Shown: positions 48,451-61,040, counted from the first letter of the stretch. The stretch: DNA of 64,000 bases from Synanceia verrucosa (GCA_029721515.1 CM056559.1:563001-627000), one strand, 5' to 3'. Program-made: numbers and translations. Notes: generated from the letters alone by a model not told the origin.

Positions 48451-50236
48451 TCAGGACCTAAAGACATGGACGGCTCGGACGACGTACTGGCGGCAGATCG
48501 GACACTCGCTCATCCTCTTGCCGCACTTGGTGCAGGTGATCATGTGACCACACTCCAGCAGCACGCAGTCGATGGGAGAGTCCATGCAGATCTTACAGAG
48601 GTTCTCCTCAGGACCAGCAGAACCACCAGGACCAGACTCTGGGGGGAGACAGTGTCAGTAATGTTTGTCTGTCTGCCAAAGACCTGATGATTCGGTTATT
48701 GACTCATCGCTTGACAAAGGAAACTCACCGGAGACGTTCCCATCGCTGGCTGCTGAAAGACAAACAGAGATCATGTGATTAGAGACCCATCCTGGTACTG
48801 ACCCTCTGAGGTCCCGGTACTGACCCTCTGAGGTCCCGGTACTGACCCTCTGTGGTCCCGGTACTGACCCTCTGTGGTCCCGGTACTGACCCTCTGAGGA
48901 CACGGTACTGACCCTCTGTGGTCACGGTACTGACCCTCTGAGGACACGGTAATGACCCTCTGTGGACCCGGTACTGACCCTCTGAGGACCCGGTACTGAC
49001 CCTCTGAGGTCCCGGTACTGACCCTCTGAGGTCCCGGTACTCACCCAGGAGGTTCTGCTGGTCCTGGTACAGGCGGCTCACTCTCTCCATCAGCTCCCAC
49101 TTCTCACAGCAGCCTTTGTAGTTGACAAAGTTCCTGGCGAGGATTTCCTTCAGCTGCCGGACGCTGAGGGCCTCGATGTCGTCCACACAGGTCAGGTCCG
49201 ACAGGGATGCCCTGCGACCGGAAACTGGGGCCTCCTCTGGGTCCCAGGTCTGAACCAGACCACGCAAAAGACACTGAATGAGGATCTCGAGGATCCAGAT
49301 TCAAAAGACTCTGACTGAACTCCTGTTGTGGTTTTACCTGGTCCTCATCCTGAAGGTCAGGCTCGGCGGGGGGCGTCTCTGCGGGCGGGGCTGGGGCTTC
49401 AGGCTGAGCAGTGGTGGGGTCAGAGGAGGTGGGGATGTGAGTGGTCTCAGGTGGATCAGGGGACACTGGGGGGGCGTCAGGGGTTAGGTTGTCAGGGGTG
49501 GAGTCGGTGGACGGTGAAGACTGCTGACCCAGGACCAGCTCCACCAGCTCCTCCTGGGGAACAGGAAACAGTGGTTTCAGTTGGGAGGGGGGGTAGAGGA
49601 CGTACATTCGATTTTGAAATTCAGACCTTCTCTCTGCACAGGTGGGTGGAGACCTCGTGCAGGTGCAGGTAGTCCCGGAGCTCCTTCACCTTCAGCTTCA
49701 TGAGCTCCGCCCGCTCCAGCAGGTTCCCGTAGAAACGCTGACAGGTGTGACAGAGGCGGGGGCGGGGCTCTAGCTGGGCGGAGCATCGGCTGCAATAGTC
49801 CTTCTTACAGTCCACGCACACATGCTGACAGAGACAAGCAGGGTTGAAAAGGGTTAAACAGGTCCCTGAGGGTGCCAGTCCAAGTCCTTAAATGGACCAT
49901 TAAGTCCCTGAGGACTTATCTGGACTACATTTCATTAAAGACAGGGATCAGCTTTTATCTTTTTTGCTGCACTGGAACTGGACTAGAACTGGATCAAACC
50001 ATCAGAAGAGTTCTGCTAGCCGTCTGGAGACACAACCTTTTGGGCGAGGTTACCTTCTTGGCAGGTGTGTCGAGACGCCCCCCACAGGCCTTACAGATGT
50101 GTTCAGGTACAGTAGGCGATGGGTGACTGTTGAAGCCTGAGTTTGTGTAGGACTGTTGGCACCGCTCAGCTCCACCCGAGTGATCTACATCCTCACCAGA
50201 GTCCAAGCACAACCAGTTACAGCAGGACGCGAACAT
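48451..50236 (-). CDS. rffl: E3 ubiquitin ligase rififylin (RFFL/CARP2), 337 aa
   Basis: FYVE-like and RING E3 ligase anchored to endosomal and plasma membranes by N-terminal palmitoylated cysteines; relatives target p53, RIPK1 and misfolded CFTR. Coding exons, all in phase: 50054-50236, 49627-49824, 49338-49553, 49045-49249, 48729-48752, 48451-48638 (1014 nt). Residues 1-10 are MFASCCNWLC. The FYVE-like zinc site runs about residues 45-85 (CKACGGRL, CVDCKKDYCSRC, CHTCQRF). Then come LMKLKVKELRDYL, a proline-rich linker, GRRASLSDLT and SVRQLKEILARNFVNYKGCC (SAP-like). The C-terminal RING has CKICMDSPIDCVLLECGHM and CGKRMSECPIC and ends AVHVFRS. MFASCCNWLCLD and CMDSPIDC match RFFL rather than RNF34. 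Human RFFL is 363 aa. Upstream, three more in-frame ATGs occur (see the 81-bp repeat), which could lengthen the N-terminus. Confidence 0.88.
48783..49044. repeat. 20-bp minisatellite in rffl intron 5
   Basis: About 13 copies of a unit such as GGTCCCGGTACTGACCCTCT, with ACACGGTA variants. It fills the intron between exon 6 (48752) and the exon 5 donor (49045) right up to the donor: the donor-side bases CGGTACTCACC diverge from the unit by one base. Confidence 0.9.
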
Positions 50237-50479
50237 ACCTTCTGAGTACACAGAAACACACACCGTAGGAAGCACTATACACTTAAAACACAACCAGTTA
50301 CAGCAGGACGCGAACATACCTTCTGAGTACACAGAAACACACACCGTAGGAAGCACTATACACTTAAAACACAACCAGTTACAGCAGGACGCGAACATAC
50401 CTTCTGAGTACACAGAAACACACACCGTAGGAAGCACTATACACTTAAAACACAACCAGTTACAGCAGGACGCGAACAT
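50211..50479 (-). repeat. 81-bp x4 tandem repeat of the rffl start-codon segment
   Basis: CAGCAGGACGCGAACAT begins at 50220, 50301, 50382 and 50463, an exact 81-bp period. Each copy has a minus-strand ATG (50236, 50317, 50398, 50479), then MFASCCNWLC. The three upstream copies read on in frame (FKCIVLPTVCVSVYSEG) into the next ATG with no stop. Each unit also carries a CTGTGTACTCAG acceptor-like site just before AAGGTATG. Confidence 0.92.
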
Positions 50480-51618
50480 GCATGAAGAGCACAGAGATAT
50501 GCACACAAACAGTCCAGGATCTGGCAAGACTTTCGGTTTTTAATAACGCACATTTTACCTAAAAGTCATTCTTTTTTTGTTACATTGCAAATCTCATTAA
50601 GTTGAGTTGATGGCTGTAAACCAAACCACTTGGTAAAGCCTGGTATTTTTAGTTCCTGTCTCAGACTCACACACACATGAGCTTAATTACCTGAAAAACG
50701 GATTTGTATAAGTCAATAAGGAATTCTGTTTTCATAAAGCACAACTTTGATTGGAAAAATAATAATTTACAAAATGTGAGTCATAAAGACAGACATTTAA
50801 ACACACCGTGTAATTACATTAAGTTTCGTGGTAAATGTGAGGACAGGTATGTCTTAAGGATTGATGGGAAATATTAAGGGGTTTTTTTTTTTAAGGGTGA
50901 GCAGCAGCTGTTTGCAAAATGTTAAAGTCTTTGAAACTATCAGGATTTGATCTGAAGCTGGTTTCCTATGTTTTACTGGCCGTGTCTTTTACTCCCACAT
51001 TATAACACTGTTACCACCACTTAAAAAAGTTAAATATCGTTTCCACCAAACTACATAGAAAAACTGGCGTGTTTAACCTCCCTTATAAAAGCCATACATT
51101 AGAAATATAAATAACCAAGTAAACCAAACCTGAACATCGTAAAAAGATCGCATAACAAATTCGGCTTCCGGTAACACAAAGTAAGCCTCGCTGTTGTTAC
51201 AGTGTGAAACGTTAAACCAACTTACAGTTGACGGCAATTAACTCAGATCTAAGTTTATATTTCATTAATATAAACACCATTTCGTGTTAGCCGAATGAGT
51301 GATCGTCTCTGGGTAAATCGTGAAAATCCCAAGTTAACGATTTAGGAGGACTGTCTGTTTGCTGTCGAGTCAGGCTTCGTTAAATTGCACAATACGTGAA
51401 CGGAGTTTGGTGTGTGTGAAGTCTGAAAGGAACTGTGAGCTGCGAGCAGGCTACATGCTAGGCTAACATTGGGCGAATTAGTGAAGTTTACAGAGTCAAA
51501 CAAACACAAAGCAGCAGAGAATACAACAGCAGCAACAGCTGAAACAGGTTAAACCAACTCGGTTAACAGTTTAACCAGCAACTGACCAGCAGGGTATCAA
51601 CACAATGACGCGTCTTAC

Positions 51619-51762
51619 CTGCGAGTAAGTCGACGGGGCTGCTACAGCTAGCAAGTAGCTAACTGAGCAACCAGTCGCTGTAGTTAGCGAACACTAACTA
51701 GTTAACTGACAAACAACTAACTAGTTGGTGGTTGAAACCTCCTGCTGCTGGTCTGTGGCCAT
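51619..51762 (-). promoter_or_regulatory. rffl 5' leader exon with a perfect-Kozak short upstream ORF
   Basis: A donor ACTCGCAG|GTAAGACG lies at 51619, a likely non-coding first exon of rffl. Within it GCCACCATGG at 51760 opens a 13-codon frame, MATDQQQEVSTTN, that stops at 51721. If transcribed it would act as an upstream ORF. The exon assignment is inferred from position and splice site only. Confidence 0.4.
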
Positions 51763-51858
51763 GGTGGCGTCACTAACGCTAACCTTCAGCAGGTGAAGTG
51801 AAGAAAAAAGAAGCAGAGAAACACCAGAATCACCTGAACCAGGAAGAGTTGAGCACCG

Positions 51859-51878
51859 CACGTGCCCGCGCACACGTG
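51859..51878 (-). promoter_or_regulatory. Twin CACGTG E-boxes upstream of rffl
   Basis: CACGTG at 51859 and 51873 in a 14-bp direct repeat with GCCCGCGCA between, about 100 bp upstream of the Kozak ATG in the leader exon. E-box binding (USF/MITF/TFE type) is inferred. Confidence 0.4.
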
Positions 51879-52219
51879 CCCGCGCACACAAAAGTCCAAT
51901 GATTAAATATCGAAAGGAGTGTTTGTATGTCTACATACATCTGTATATATATATACACAGTATACATATATACATAAATATATATATATACACACACACT
52001 GTGATATTTGTTCACTTTCATCTGTAGTTTTTGTATGAAAGTAAAAAAAAAACAACATTTTTTCACTCCTTCAATAACAGAATCAGTGTTATTGTCAGGT
52101 CACTCGTTACTTATTGCTTTTATTGTTTATTAGTTTCTCACAGGACATAATATTTATTGTAGTTTCTCAGTTTCTTCTTGTTCATATGAAATGAGGCACC
52201 ACTGCTGGATGAGGAGAGT

Positions 52220-52225
52220 TTTATT
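52220..52225 (-). promoter_or_regulatory. Candidate distal poly(A) signal of eif4h
   Basis: AATAAA on the minus strand, about 3.2 kb after the eif4h stop and about 400 bp before the rffl leader exon. Confidence 0.35.
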
Positions 52226-55200
52226 GCCATAAACAGTGAAGGAAACCAGAAGGAACAGAAAGAAAAGTTCAAACAGCCGCTTTTATTCTACGGTTCAGTG
52301 AAGCAAATGTCCAGGAACAAAGAGATGCACACCCAGACCGACCAAAACCACCTGATCCTGATCCACATGGACCTGAAAACATTCACCTGGACCAGGTCTA
52401 CGGTCCGAGCTTCTGTTTGTGGCGGCAGGTTCGACAGTGAGAGGTGGGTGGGGGGTTTAAAGATGAAAATGAAGGAATGAAAAATAAAAAAAAGTTTTAA
52501 CTACAAACCAAATTTCATTTTACGATCAGAAGAATTTGGGTTTCTGCAGTTCATTCAGGATTAATTTGTACAAAACGTTACTGGTGGCGGTCGGCTTCTA
52601 CGAGACGCACAACGAAAAACCTTTAGCGTCTTCACTCCTGCTGGTGATGCTTTAGCGCCACCGTCTGGTTTAAATGAGTCACTGCTGCAAAACAAAGACA
52701 TGAGGAAGAACAGAAGGGTTAGCGATGAAAACTCAAAGGAACAGGGAACAAAAACAGTATTTTTATTTAATGAGCTTCTGCTGCCTCTCTGACTGCCTCC
52801 TGCTTCCTATCAGTGATCAATCAGCTGATCGATCAGCTGCTCAACGACCACCAGAGAAACAGGGACGAACGACGAGAAGATGGAGGACAAAAAGAAATGA
52901 GGAAAACAAAGAAAAGAAGTTTTTATTTCACTATGTGGCCAAGAAGAAATATTTAAGACTGCAGAGGAAAGAAAAGTTTGTTTTTTTCCATCTGTGGTGC
53001 TGAATCAGAAGCCCAACCGGAAAAATACGATTATTGAGCCGAGGGACAGAGGGAATATTCAGAGAAAATAAAATGTAAAATCCAGAAATTATAAAATGGG
53101 AAATTTATATATAAGAAAAAAGAAAAAAAAAATCATGAAAGACAGTCATAAATTTAGGAGAAAAAAAATATAAATTTAAGGGAAAAAAAGAAAATCAAAT
53201 ACAAAAAATTACGTAAAAATCAATAAATCACAAATTAACCAGAAAAAAAAAATCCTAAACATACAAAAAGAAAGAAATCCTAAATTTATGAAACAAAAAT
53301 TGTATAACCACAACATTTCACAAAAAATATTTTTCTGAAATAATGAACTCCTTAGTTTGCAAAACTATAAAGTGGGAGAGAAGAAGAGTACAATTGCGCT
53401 TATGAAAAAAGTTAAGAAAAAAATATCTGTTTAATCTCTAGGAATATAAATGTTGACCTCAGAATCAGGAATTATTAGATTATTTGATATTATCATATTA
53501 AACACTGAGTGAAGCTTCGAACCATTTTCATCCAGTTCAGGTGAAGTTTTCGGTGGATCAGCGCTGCCTCTGATTGGACGGAACATGTTCGACACTTTGA
53601 ACACACCATCCAATCAGGGGAGCCTTACCAGTCGGCAAAGCTCCTCCCATGCCAGTGTCTAAACTGTGCTGCGTTCAGAGACCGTGGGACGTCGTGGGAA
53701 ACGCCAGATTCCATGACTCCGGGGTAGTTTCCAGCAGTGGAAACCATCATTAAAATCTTTCATAATTACATTAAAAACATTTACAGCACTTTCCTGTTAG
53801 GAACATGAGTGCAGCACTTCTCTGGGTTTGTCTTAAATCTAGAACGGTTGTCAGGGCAACAGGTTCTTAAAGGGCCAGTAGGCTCAACACCCAGGTGGTT
53901 CCAATTATTAAGGTTGAAAAATCACTGACATGATGAATAAATACTAACAACATTAAGCTCAAGTTGCCCCGTTTTCACAGAGATGATAGAAAATGTGTTC
54001 AGATCTGTGTTGATGTCAGCAGGATGACAGCTAGTTAGTACTAGCTTTTAGCTCGCATTAACTAGCTGGCTATTAACAGCAAACGCTACCTAGCTCATAC
54101 GGGCTGCTAACACTAACTTGCTCTTACTGACTGCTAACAGCTAATGCTAACGAGTATTAATTCATTCTCATCAGTGGGTAACAGCTAACATTAATTAGCT
54201 CTCACTGGCTAATGGTTAATGCTAACTAGCTCTTACTGGCTGTTAACAGATAATATTAACTTGTTCTCAACAGTTGCTAACAACTAACATTAACTAGTTC
54301 TCACTTGCTGCTAACAGTTAATGCTAAATAGCTCTTGTTGGCAGTTAACAGCTCATATTAACTCAATCTTACCGGTTGCTAAAAGCTAACACTGACTAGC
54401 TGGCTGTTAACAACACTACCTAGCTCTTACTAGCTGCTAACAGCTAATGTTAACTTGTTCTCACTGGTTACTAACAGCTAACATTAACCAGCTCTCACTG
54501 ACTGTTAATGGTTAATGCTAACTAGCTGTTTCTGGCTACTAACAGCTAATGTTAACTTGTTCTCACATGGTGGTAACAGCTAATGCTAATAATAATAATA
54601 GGTGATATTGACTCATTCTCACCGCTTGCTAAGCGCTAACATTAACTCGCTGGCTGCTAACAGCTAGCACTAACTAGCCATCTTCCTGCTGATTTCAACG
54701 CCAGAGTGATCGATTTACATTAGGATGCGTTCAGGCTCTAAACTTTCCAGTGACATAAAATATATAACGGGGAATTATGGGCTGTTGTTGGGATGATGGC
54801 GTTTCATTGGTGGTCACCACGGTAACGAGTCCAGCAGAAAGGATAGGGGTGTGGCCATAGAACGGGGGTATGGCTGCTCCTGAACAACTACAAAATACAA
54901 AAAAAAAAAAAAAAAAATTGACAAGTTTGACCTCCGGTCTTCTTTCTGTTGGGGTAAAGTTGCGGCGACCTTTGACCCAACGGCAGGGTGCAGGGGGCGG
55001 GGCTACAGGACAAGGCAGCTATGACATCACAGGAAGCGGAAGTGGTGGGAGAAGGGGCGGGGCAGAGAAACCCAAAGTTCGGACATGCATTTCACAAGCT
55101 GCTTGTTGTGTTTACAGGGTTATTATTGTTATTCATCAGAGTTTCATCTTTATTCTGACTAAGAATAAATATTCTGCTCAAACTGAACTCAAACAGGAAG

Positions 55201-55393
55201 AGGAAGAAGAAGGAAAATAAGAGGAAGAAGAAGAGGGCGGCGTCCGCTGTCTGTCTGTCAGGAAGGAATGCTAACTGCTAACTGTGGCGTTTAAACTCAT
55301 CCTGATGCCGTTTCTTTCTTTCTTTCTTGTTAAAGTTCTCTATCGGTTCGCTCTCGTCCCTCCCTCCCTCCGGCCCTCATGGCCTTCAGTCTC
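52226..55393 (-). other. Putative eif4h 3' UTR/flank, with a degenerate repeat at 54.0-54.7 kb
   Basis: No coding exon recognised. 53.0-53.4 kb is A-rich. About 54000-54680 contains roughly twelve degenerate copies of a ~55-bp unit built on GCTAACAGCTAATGCTAAC and AGCTCTTACTGGCT. Human EIF4H also has a long 3' UTR, so transcription through this region is plausible. Confidence 0.4.
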
Positions 55394-58300
55394 TTAAGGT
55401 TTTTCTCTGGGGATCACCTCCTGTCGGGGCTTCGCTCCGCCGAAGATGGCCGAGTTCGGGTTGGCGACCTGGTTCAGCGGCTCGGAGACGGTCCGAGGCT
55501 TCAGCTGCAGCCGAGGCCTCTGTGCACGCTCCTCTGCAAAAACAAACAAGGAGAGCTTAAATTACAGCTTTAGTGAATGGAGTCTGGTGAGAGGAGAGCT
55601 TAAATCTCAGCTTTAGTGAATGGAGTCTGGTGAGAGGAGAGCTTAAATCTCAGCTTTAGTGAATGGAGTCTGGTGAGAGGAGAGCTTAAATCTCAGCTTT
55701 AGTGAATGGAGTCTGGCGAGAGGAGAGCTTAAATCTCAGCTTTAGTGAATGGAGTCTGGCGAGAGGAGAGCTTAAATCTCAGCTTTAGTGAATGGAGTCT
55801 GGTGAGAGGAGAGCTTAAATCTCAGCTTTAGTGAATGGAGTCTGGTGAGAGGAGAGCTTAAATTACAGCTTTAGTGAATGGAGTCTGGTGAGAGGAGATC
55901 TTAAATTACAGCTTTAGTGAATGGAGTCTGGTGAGAGGAGAGCTTAAATTACAGCTTTAGTGAATGGAGTCTGGTGAGAGGAGAGCTTAAATTACAGCTT
56001 TAGTGAATGGAGTCTGGTGAGAGGAGATCTTAAATTACAGCTTTAGTGAATGGAGTCTGGTGAGAGGAGAGCTTAAATTACAGCTTTAGTGAATGGAGTC
56101 TGGTGAGAGGAGAGCTTAAATTACAGCTTTAGTGAATGGAGTCTGGTGAGAGGAGATCTTAAATTACAGCTTTAGTGAATGGAGTCTGGTGAGAGCAGAG
56201 CTTAAATTACAGCTTTAGTGAATGGAGTCTGATGAGAGGAGAGCTTAAATTACAGCTTTAGTGAATGGAGTCTGGTGAGAGGAGAGCTTAAACTACAGCT
56301 TTAGTGAATGGAGTCTGGTGAGAGGAGAGCTTAAATTACAGCTTTAGTGAATGGAGTCTGGTGAGAGGAGAGCTTAAATTACAGCTTTAGTGAATGGAGT
56401 CTGGTGAGAGGAGAGCTTAAATTACAGCTTTAGTGAATGGAGTCTGGTGAGAGGAGAGCTTAAATTACAGCTTTAGTGAATGGAGTCTGGTGAGAGGAGA
56501 GCTTAAATTACAGCTTTAGTGAATGGAGTCTGGTGAGAGGAGAGCTTAAATCTCAGCTTTAGTGAATGGAGTCTGGTGAGAGGAGAGCTTAAATTACAGC
56601 TTTAGTGAATGGAGTCTGGTGAGAGGAGAGCTTAAATTACAGCTTTAGTGAATGGAGTCTGGTGAGAGGAGAGCTTAAATTACAGCTTTAGTGAATGGAG
56701 TCTGGTGAGAGGAGAGCTTAAATTACAGCTTTAGTGAATGGAGTCTGGTGAGAGGAGATCTTAAATTACAGCTTTAGTGAATGGAGTCTGGTGAGAGGAA
56801 AGACTGACAGACAGGAAGTGGCGTCACCTTCAGACGGTTCCCTGAAGTCTGTCGTTCCTCCACGAGGAGGTCCCTCTCTGTAGCGAGCCGGTCCACCTCC
56901 TCCAGCTCCAGAACCCCCTCTTCTGTCACCAGGGCGACTACCTCCACCGCTGCCACCGCCCCGACTCCGTGCCCCCATGTAGTCGTCATCCCTAAAACCT
57001 ACAGACAGACGGGTAGACAGACAGGTGAGTCCACAGACAGATGCCCTCTGGTGTCCTGCAGCGCCTGGAACCTGTAAGGTGACCAATGGGCATGAGATGG
57101 CTGAGATGGATGGTATGTTGGGGGAAAAACTGAGTGTGGTCCAGCAGCTTCAGGGGGCGGGACCAAGCAACGGGGTCAAAGGTCAGCAGAGCTGGTTTCA
57201 CTTTGGCTGATCAGCTTAGCTAGTTTTTAGTGGCAGTAGAGGAGCTTTCAGCTTTTACAATAATCACAATCACAGATCAGCAGATTATGAAATCAAAGAT
57301 ACAGAAACCAGAAATTAAACTCTGCTTTTCTTTAGTTCAGTTGGCTCATCTGCCTCCTGCAGCCTTCTGATTGGCCGGCTGGTATATGCTGCTGTCCAAC
57401 CTGAGCTGCTGAACTGTCTGACCGCACCTCCTCCTTGCTGGTCGAAGTCATCACGGGAGTCACGTCCTCCTCCTCTGGGACCTCCTCGAGGAGCTCCTCG
57501 TCCTGCAGAGAATAGGGGGAATTTAACACTGAGAGAAGGAGGAGAGAGAGAGAGGAAAGGAGGGGAGGAGGGGGAAGAGAGAGATAAGGAAAGACGAGAA
57601 GAGAGCGGAAGAGAGAGATGAGGAGCCTCTTTCCGGAAGGAGCTGAAAGAACACCAGCGAAGAGGCGGAGCTGCTTAGTGATCCGTCAGCCAATCAGAGA
57701 AGAGATGTGAGAGAGAACTGGAGGAAGCTGTTTCTAGTGTTCACCTTCATACCAGGTGAGTCCTGATACCTGCTGAACTCTGAGGACCAGGTAGAGGAAA
57801 GAGGGGGATGAGATGAAGAATGAAGCATAAAAGACAGGGTTGTAGTTCAGATCACCTGGACCAAGACCAAGTCCAAATTCAGACAGACTAGTCTACGCTT
57901 AAATTACAGCTTTAGTGAATGGAGTCTGGTGAGAGGAGAGCTTAAATTACAGCTTTAGTGAATGGAGTCTGGTGAGAGGAGAGCTTAAATTACAGCTTTA
58001 GTGAATGGAGTCTGGTGAGAGGAGAGCTTAAATTACAGCTTTAGTGAATGGAGTCTGGTGAGAGGAGAGCTTAAATTACAGCTTTAGCGAATGGAGTCTG
58101 GTGAGAGGAGAGCTTAAATTACAGCTTTAGCGAATGGAGTCTGGTGAGAGGAGAGCTTAAATTACAGCTTTAGCTAATGGAGTCTGGTGAGAGGAGAGCT
58201 TAAATTACAGCTTTAGCGAATGGAGTCTGGTGAGAGGAGAGCTTAAATTACAGCTTTAGCGAATGGAGTCTGATGAGAGGAGAGCTTAAATTACAGCTTT

Positions 58301-59307
58301 AGCGAATGGAGTCTGGTGAGAGGAGAGCTTAAATTACAGCTTTAGCGAATGGAGTCTGATGAGAGGAGAGCTTAAATTACAGCTTCAGTGAATGGAGTCT
58401 GGTGAGAGGAGAGCTTAAATTACAGCTTTAGCGAATGGAGTCTGGTGAGAGGAGAGCTTAAATTACAGCTTTAGCGAATGGAGTCTGGTGAGAGGAGAGC
58501 TTAAATTACAGCTTTAGTGAATGGAGTCTGGTGAGAGGAGAGCTTAAATTACAGCTTTAGTGAATGGAGTCTGGTGAGAGGAGAGCTTAAATTACAGCTT
58601 TAGTGAATGGAGTCTGGTGAGAGGAGAGCTTAAATTACAGCTTTAGTGAATGGAGTCTGTTGAGAGGAGAGCTTAAATTACAGCTTTAGTGAATGGAGTC
58701 TGGTGAGAGGAGAGCTTAAATTACAGCTTTAGTGAATGGAGTCTGGTGAGAGGAGAGCTTAAATTACAGCTTTAGTGAATGGAGTCTGGTGAGAGGAGAG
58801 CTTAAATTACAGCTTTAGTGAATGGAGTCTGATGAGAGGAGAGCTTAAATTACAGCTTTAGTGAATGGAGTCTGGTGAGAGGAGAGCTTAAATTACAGCT
58901 TTAGTGAATGGAGTCTGGTGAAAGGAGAGCTTAAATTACAGCTTTAGTGAATGGAGTCTGGTGCTGTCACAGTTTTGGTCTTGACTGGTTTTCAAATCCT
59001 GGTCTTTGTCTGTCAGTAACTAGGGTTCTGAGACCTTCACAAAGTGGTCTGGTGGCTGATCTTTACTACAACACTGTGAAAGATGAAGCATTGTTGGAAA
59101 ACCATAGCAGAAGATCAGTGACACTGGAAGACAAACACACCAGGTTAGTGAGCTACTTCCTGTTGGTGGTTTTAGCGTTCGTACCTCGAGCGTTGAAGCC
59201 TCCTCGTTCTTGCCTTCGTCCTTCAGCGATGTCCACCCTCAGTTGCCTTTGTTCCAGCAACTGCAGGTGTCAAAGGTCGCGCGTTAGAAAGCCAACAACA
59301 ACAGGAA

Positions 59308-59338
<31 letters not shown>

Positions 59339-61040
59339 GGGGGGGTCAAAGAATGTGTTATGTACGCATCTATATAAAATAAAACTAATAAGAATGAAAG
59401 CTGTGATACTCACGGCGCCATCGTACGTCAACGCTTCTTTTAGAGATTCCAGATCTTCAAATTCAACATAACAAAAACCTTAAAAAGAGACAAAAAGCCA
59501 CAGTGAGACTTCAGCTGATGCTCCTCACACCACCTCAGGCCAAAGATGGCCGACATCTGACCTTTGAACTTGTCTGTCTCTTTGTCTCGGACCAATCGGA
59601 CACTGCGCATGTTGAGCTCTTTGAAGATGATGTCGATGTCGCCCTGCACCGTGTTGAACGGCAGGTTCCCCACGTATGCCGTGAACGGAGGCTCTGTTGG
59701 CAGCTCCTTCTGCTTCCTGGGGGCCGGTCCACGGGGCCTGAGGGCAGAGAGCATCATGGGATAAAGCCCAGCAGCGACACATCGCCATCACATAGTGTCT
59801 GTGATGTCAGAGTAGTAATACATCACCATCTACTACTGTCTATGTAAAGAGTGACATCACAGCATTAATATGTTATGTAGAGACAGGGAAGAGCACAGAG
59901 TGTTCATAAAAAAGCTGAATTGATTAGCTGATTAACTGATGCATCACTAAACAACTATTTTGAATTTTTTTTTTTGAGAATAAAAACCCAAAAGAGAGGA
60001 TAAACAAAATATCACATATTTATGGACCAGTAGTCAAACAGATCAAATATATGTTTAATTTTTAATATGATCAATAATCAGCAGACTGATCAACCATTAA
60101 ATTACAGTCACAGCTTTGTTACCTGCAACTTTCCTTCCATATTCAGAATTTTGTGATAAATCAGGTAAATGTCCAAGTCCTCACTTATTTATAAGGTTAC
60201 AATATTATCACAATTATTAACATAGCATGCAATGAAACTCCCTTTATTGATTATATAATGACCCTTCAGACCAGTCAATAGAAAATAATTGATTAGTGCT
60301 GTTTAATGGCTTCAGTGTACTATGATAGCAGTTCAGTGCTGAACGTCAGACCTGTTAATAAACGGTGATTCTGTTATTAAGTAAATGACTAAAGCGGCTT
60401 TGAGGCTTTTATCATTTTTTAAGGAATCCATCAATAACAGAGACAGGTAAACACATGGACCGCTGACACCATGATACACAAACAAACAATATCAATAACC
60501 GATAGCCCTGATCGATTATCAGCCTCACGTCTGGTAACTACGTGGATGGATCTGCAGCTGCGGACACATGATGCAGCCATGCGGGCAGCCCGCAGCTGCA
60601 GCCCGGCCACCACCTCCACCTGCTGCGGCCTCCCGTTCAGCTCCAACCGGCCTCCCACTGGGGGCCGGTTCACGACCGCAAACACCTCCCTGACAAACGT
60701 TATTTTGAAACTCCGGTCAGATCCCCACAACATGCGCGACGTTTGTTTCGCTAGCCCCCTGCTAACAGCTAGCCTGTTAGCTCCGGACCCGCGGTGTTTC
60801 CCAGCCGCTGAGAGGGACCGACCACCCTCCTGCGCGGCCTACTTAGTAAGCGCAAAGCGGGTCGAGCTCCGGGCCCTGGACGTCCGCACCGATACTCGGG
60901 GGCGGACAGCGGCGTTCTGACCGGCGTTCGTGTTTGAGACACACACCAGAGCTACGGTGCGAACCGGAGACTCACCCTCTGCCACCGCCGAAGCAGCCGT
61001 AGGCCCGGTCCCTCTCGTCGTAGTTGTCGTAGTCCGCCAT
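55394..61040 (-). CDS. eif4h: Eukaryotic translation initiation factor 4H, 255 aa
   Basis: RNA-binding cofactor that stimulates the eIF4A helicase during mRNA scanning in the cytoplasm. Seven coding exons in phase: 60976-61040, 59562-59737, 59414-59478, 59185-59260, 57428-57502, 56828-56998, 55394-55533 (768 nt including stop). It starts MADYDNYDERDRAYGCFGGG. The RRM lies at about residues 40-118, with RNP2-type AYVGNLPFNTVQGDID and RNP1-type KFKGFCYVEF, then EALTYDGALLEQRQLRVDIA. The C-terminal half is a Gly/Arg/Asp-rich tail (GRGAPRGGPRGG, SRPGDRRGGSG). It ends with ERAQRPRLQLKPRTVSEPLN, VANPNSAIFGGAKPR and EKP. Human EIF4H is 248 aa with the same order. Exon 57428-57502 corresponds to the segment that is alternatively used in mammals, by position. 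Introns 4 and 6 carry the same minisatellite. Confidence 0.93.
55545..56805. repeat. 43-bp minisatellite filling eif4h intron 6
   Basis: About 29 copies of a unit with TTTAGTGAATGGAGTCTGGT then GAGAGGAGAGCTTAAATTAC. It begins about 12 bp from the exon 7 acceptor and ends about 22 bp from the exon 6 donor, so the intron is nearly pure repeat. Early copies read AAATCTCAG, later ones AAATTACAG. Confidence 0.95.
57897..58960. repeat. Second array of the same 43-bp unit, in eif4h intron 4
   Basis: About 25 copies of the unit seen in intron 6, with a TTTAGCGAATGG variant concentrated at about 58085-58500. Same orientation as the first array, separated from it by exons 6 and 5 and about 0.4 kb of unique intron sequence with GA-rich runs (57530-57620). 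Confidence 0.95.

Noticed and set aside
48451..50236. RNF34 as identity of the FYVE/RING gene
   Set aside because: The N-terminus MFASCCNWLCLD and CMDSPIDC in the RING are RFFL-type; RNF34 has a different start and CMDAVIDC.
60471..60920. 149-codon plus-strand frame in a CpG-rich segment
   Set aside because: Lies in eif4h intron 1; no family resemblance, and GC-rich DNA has few chance stops.
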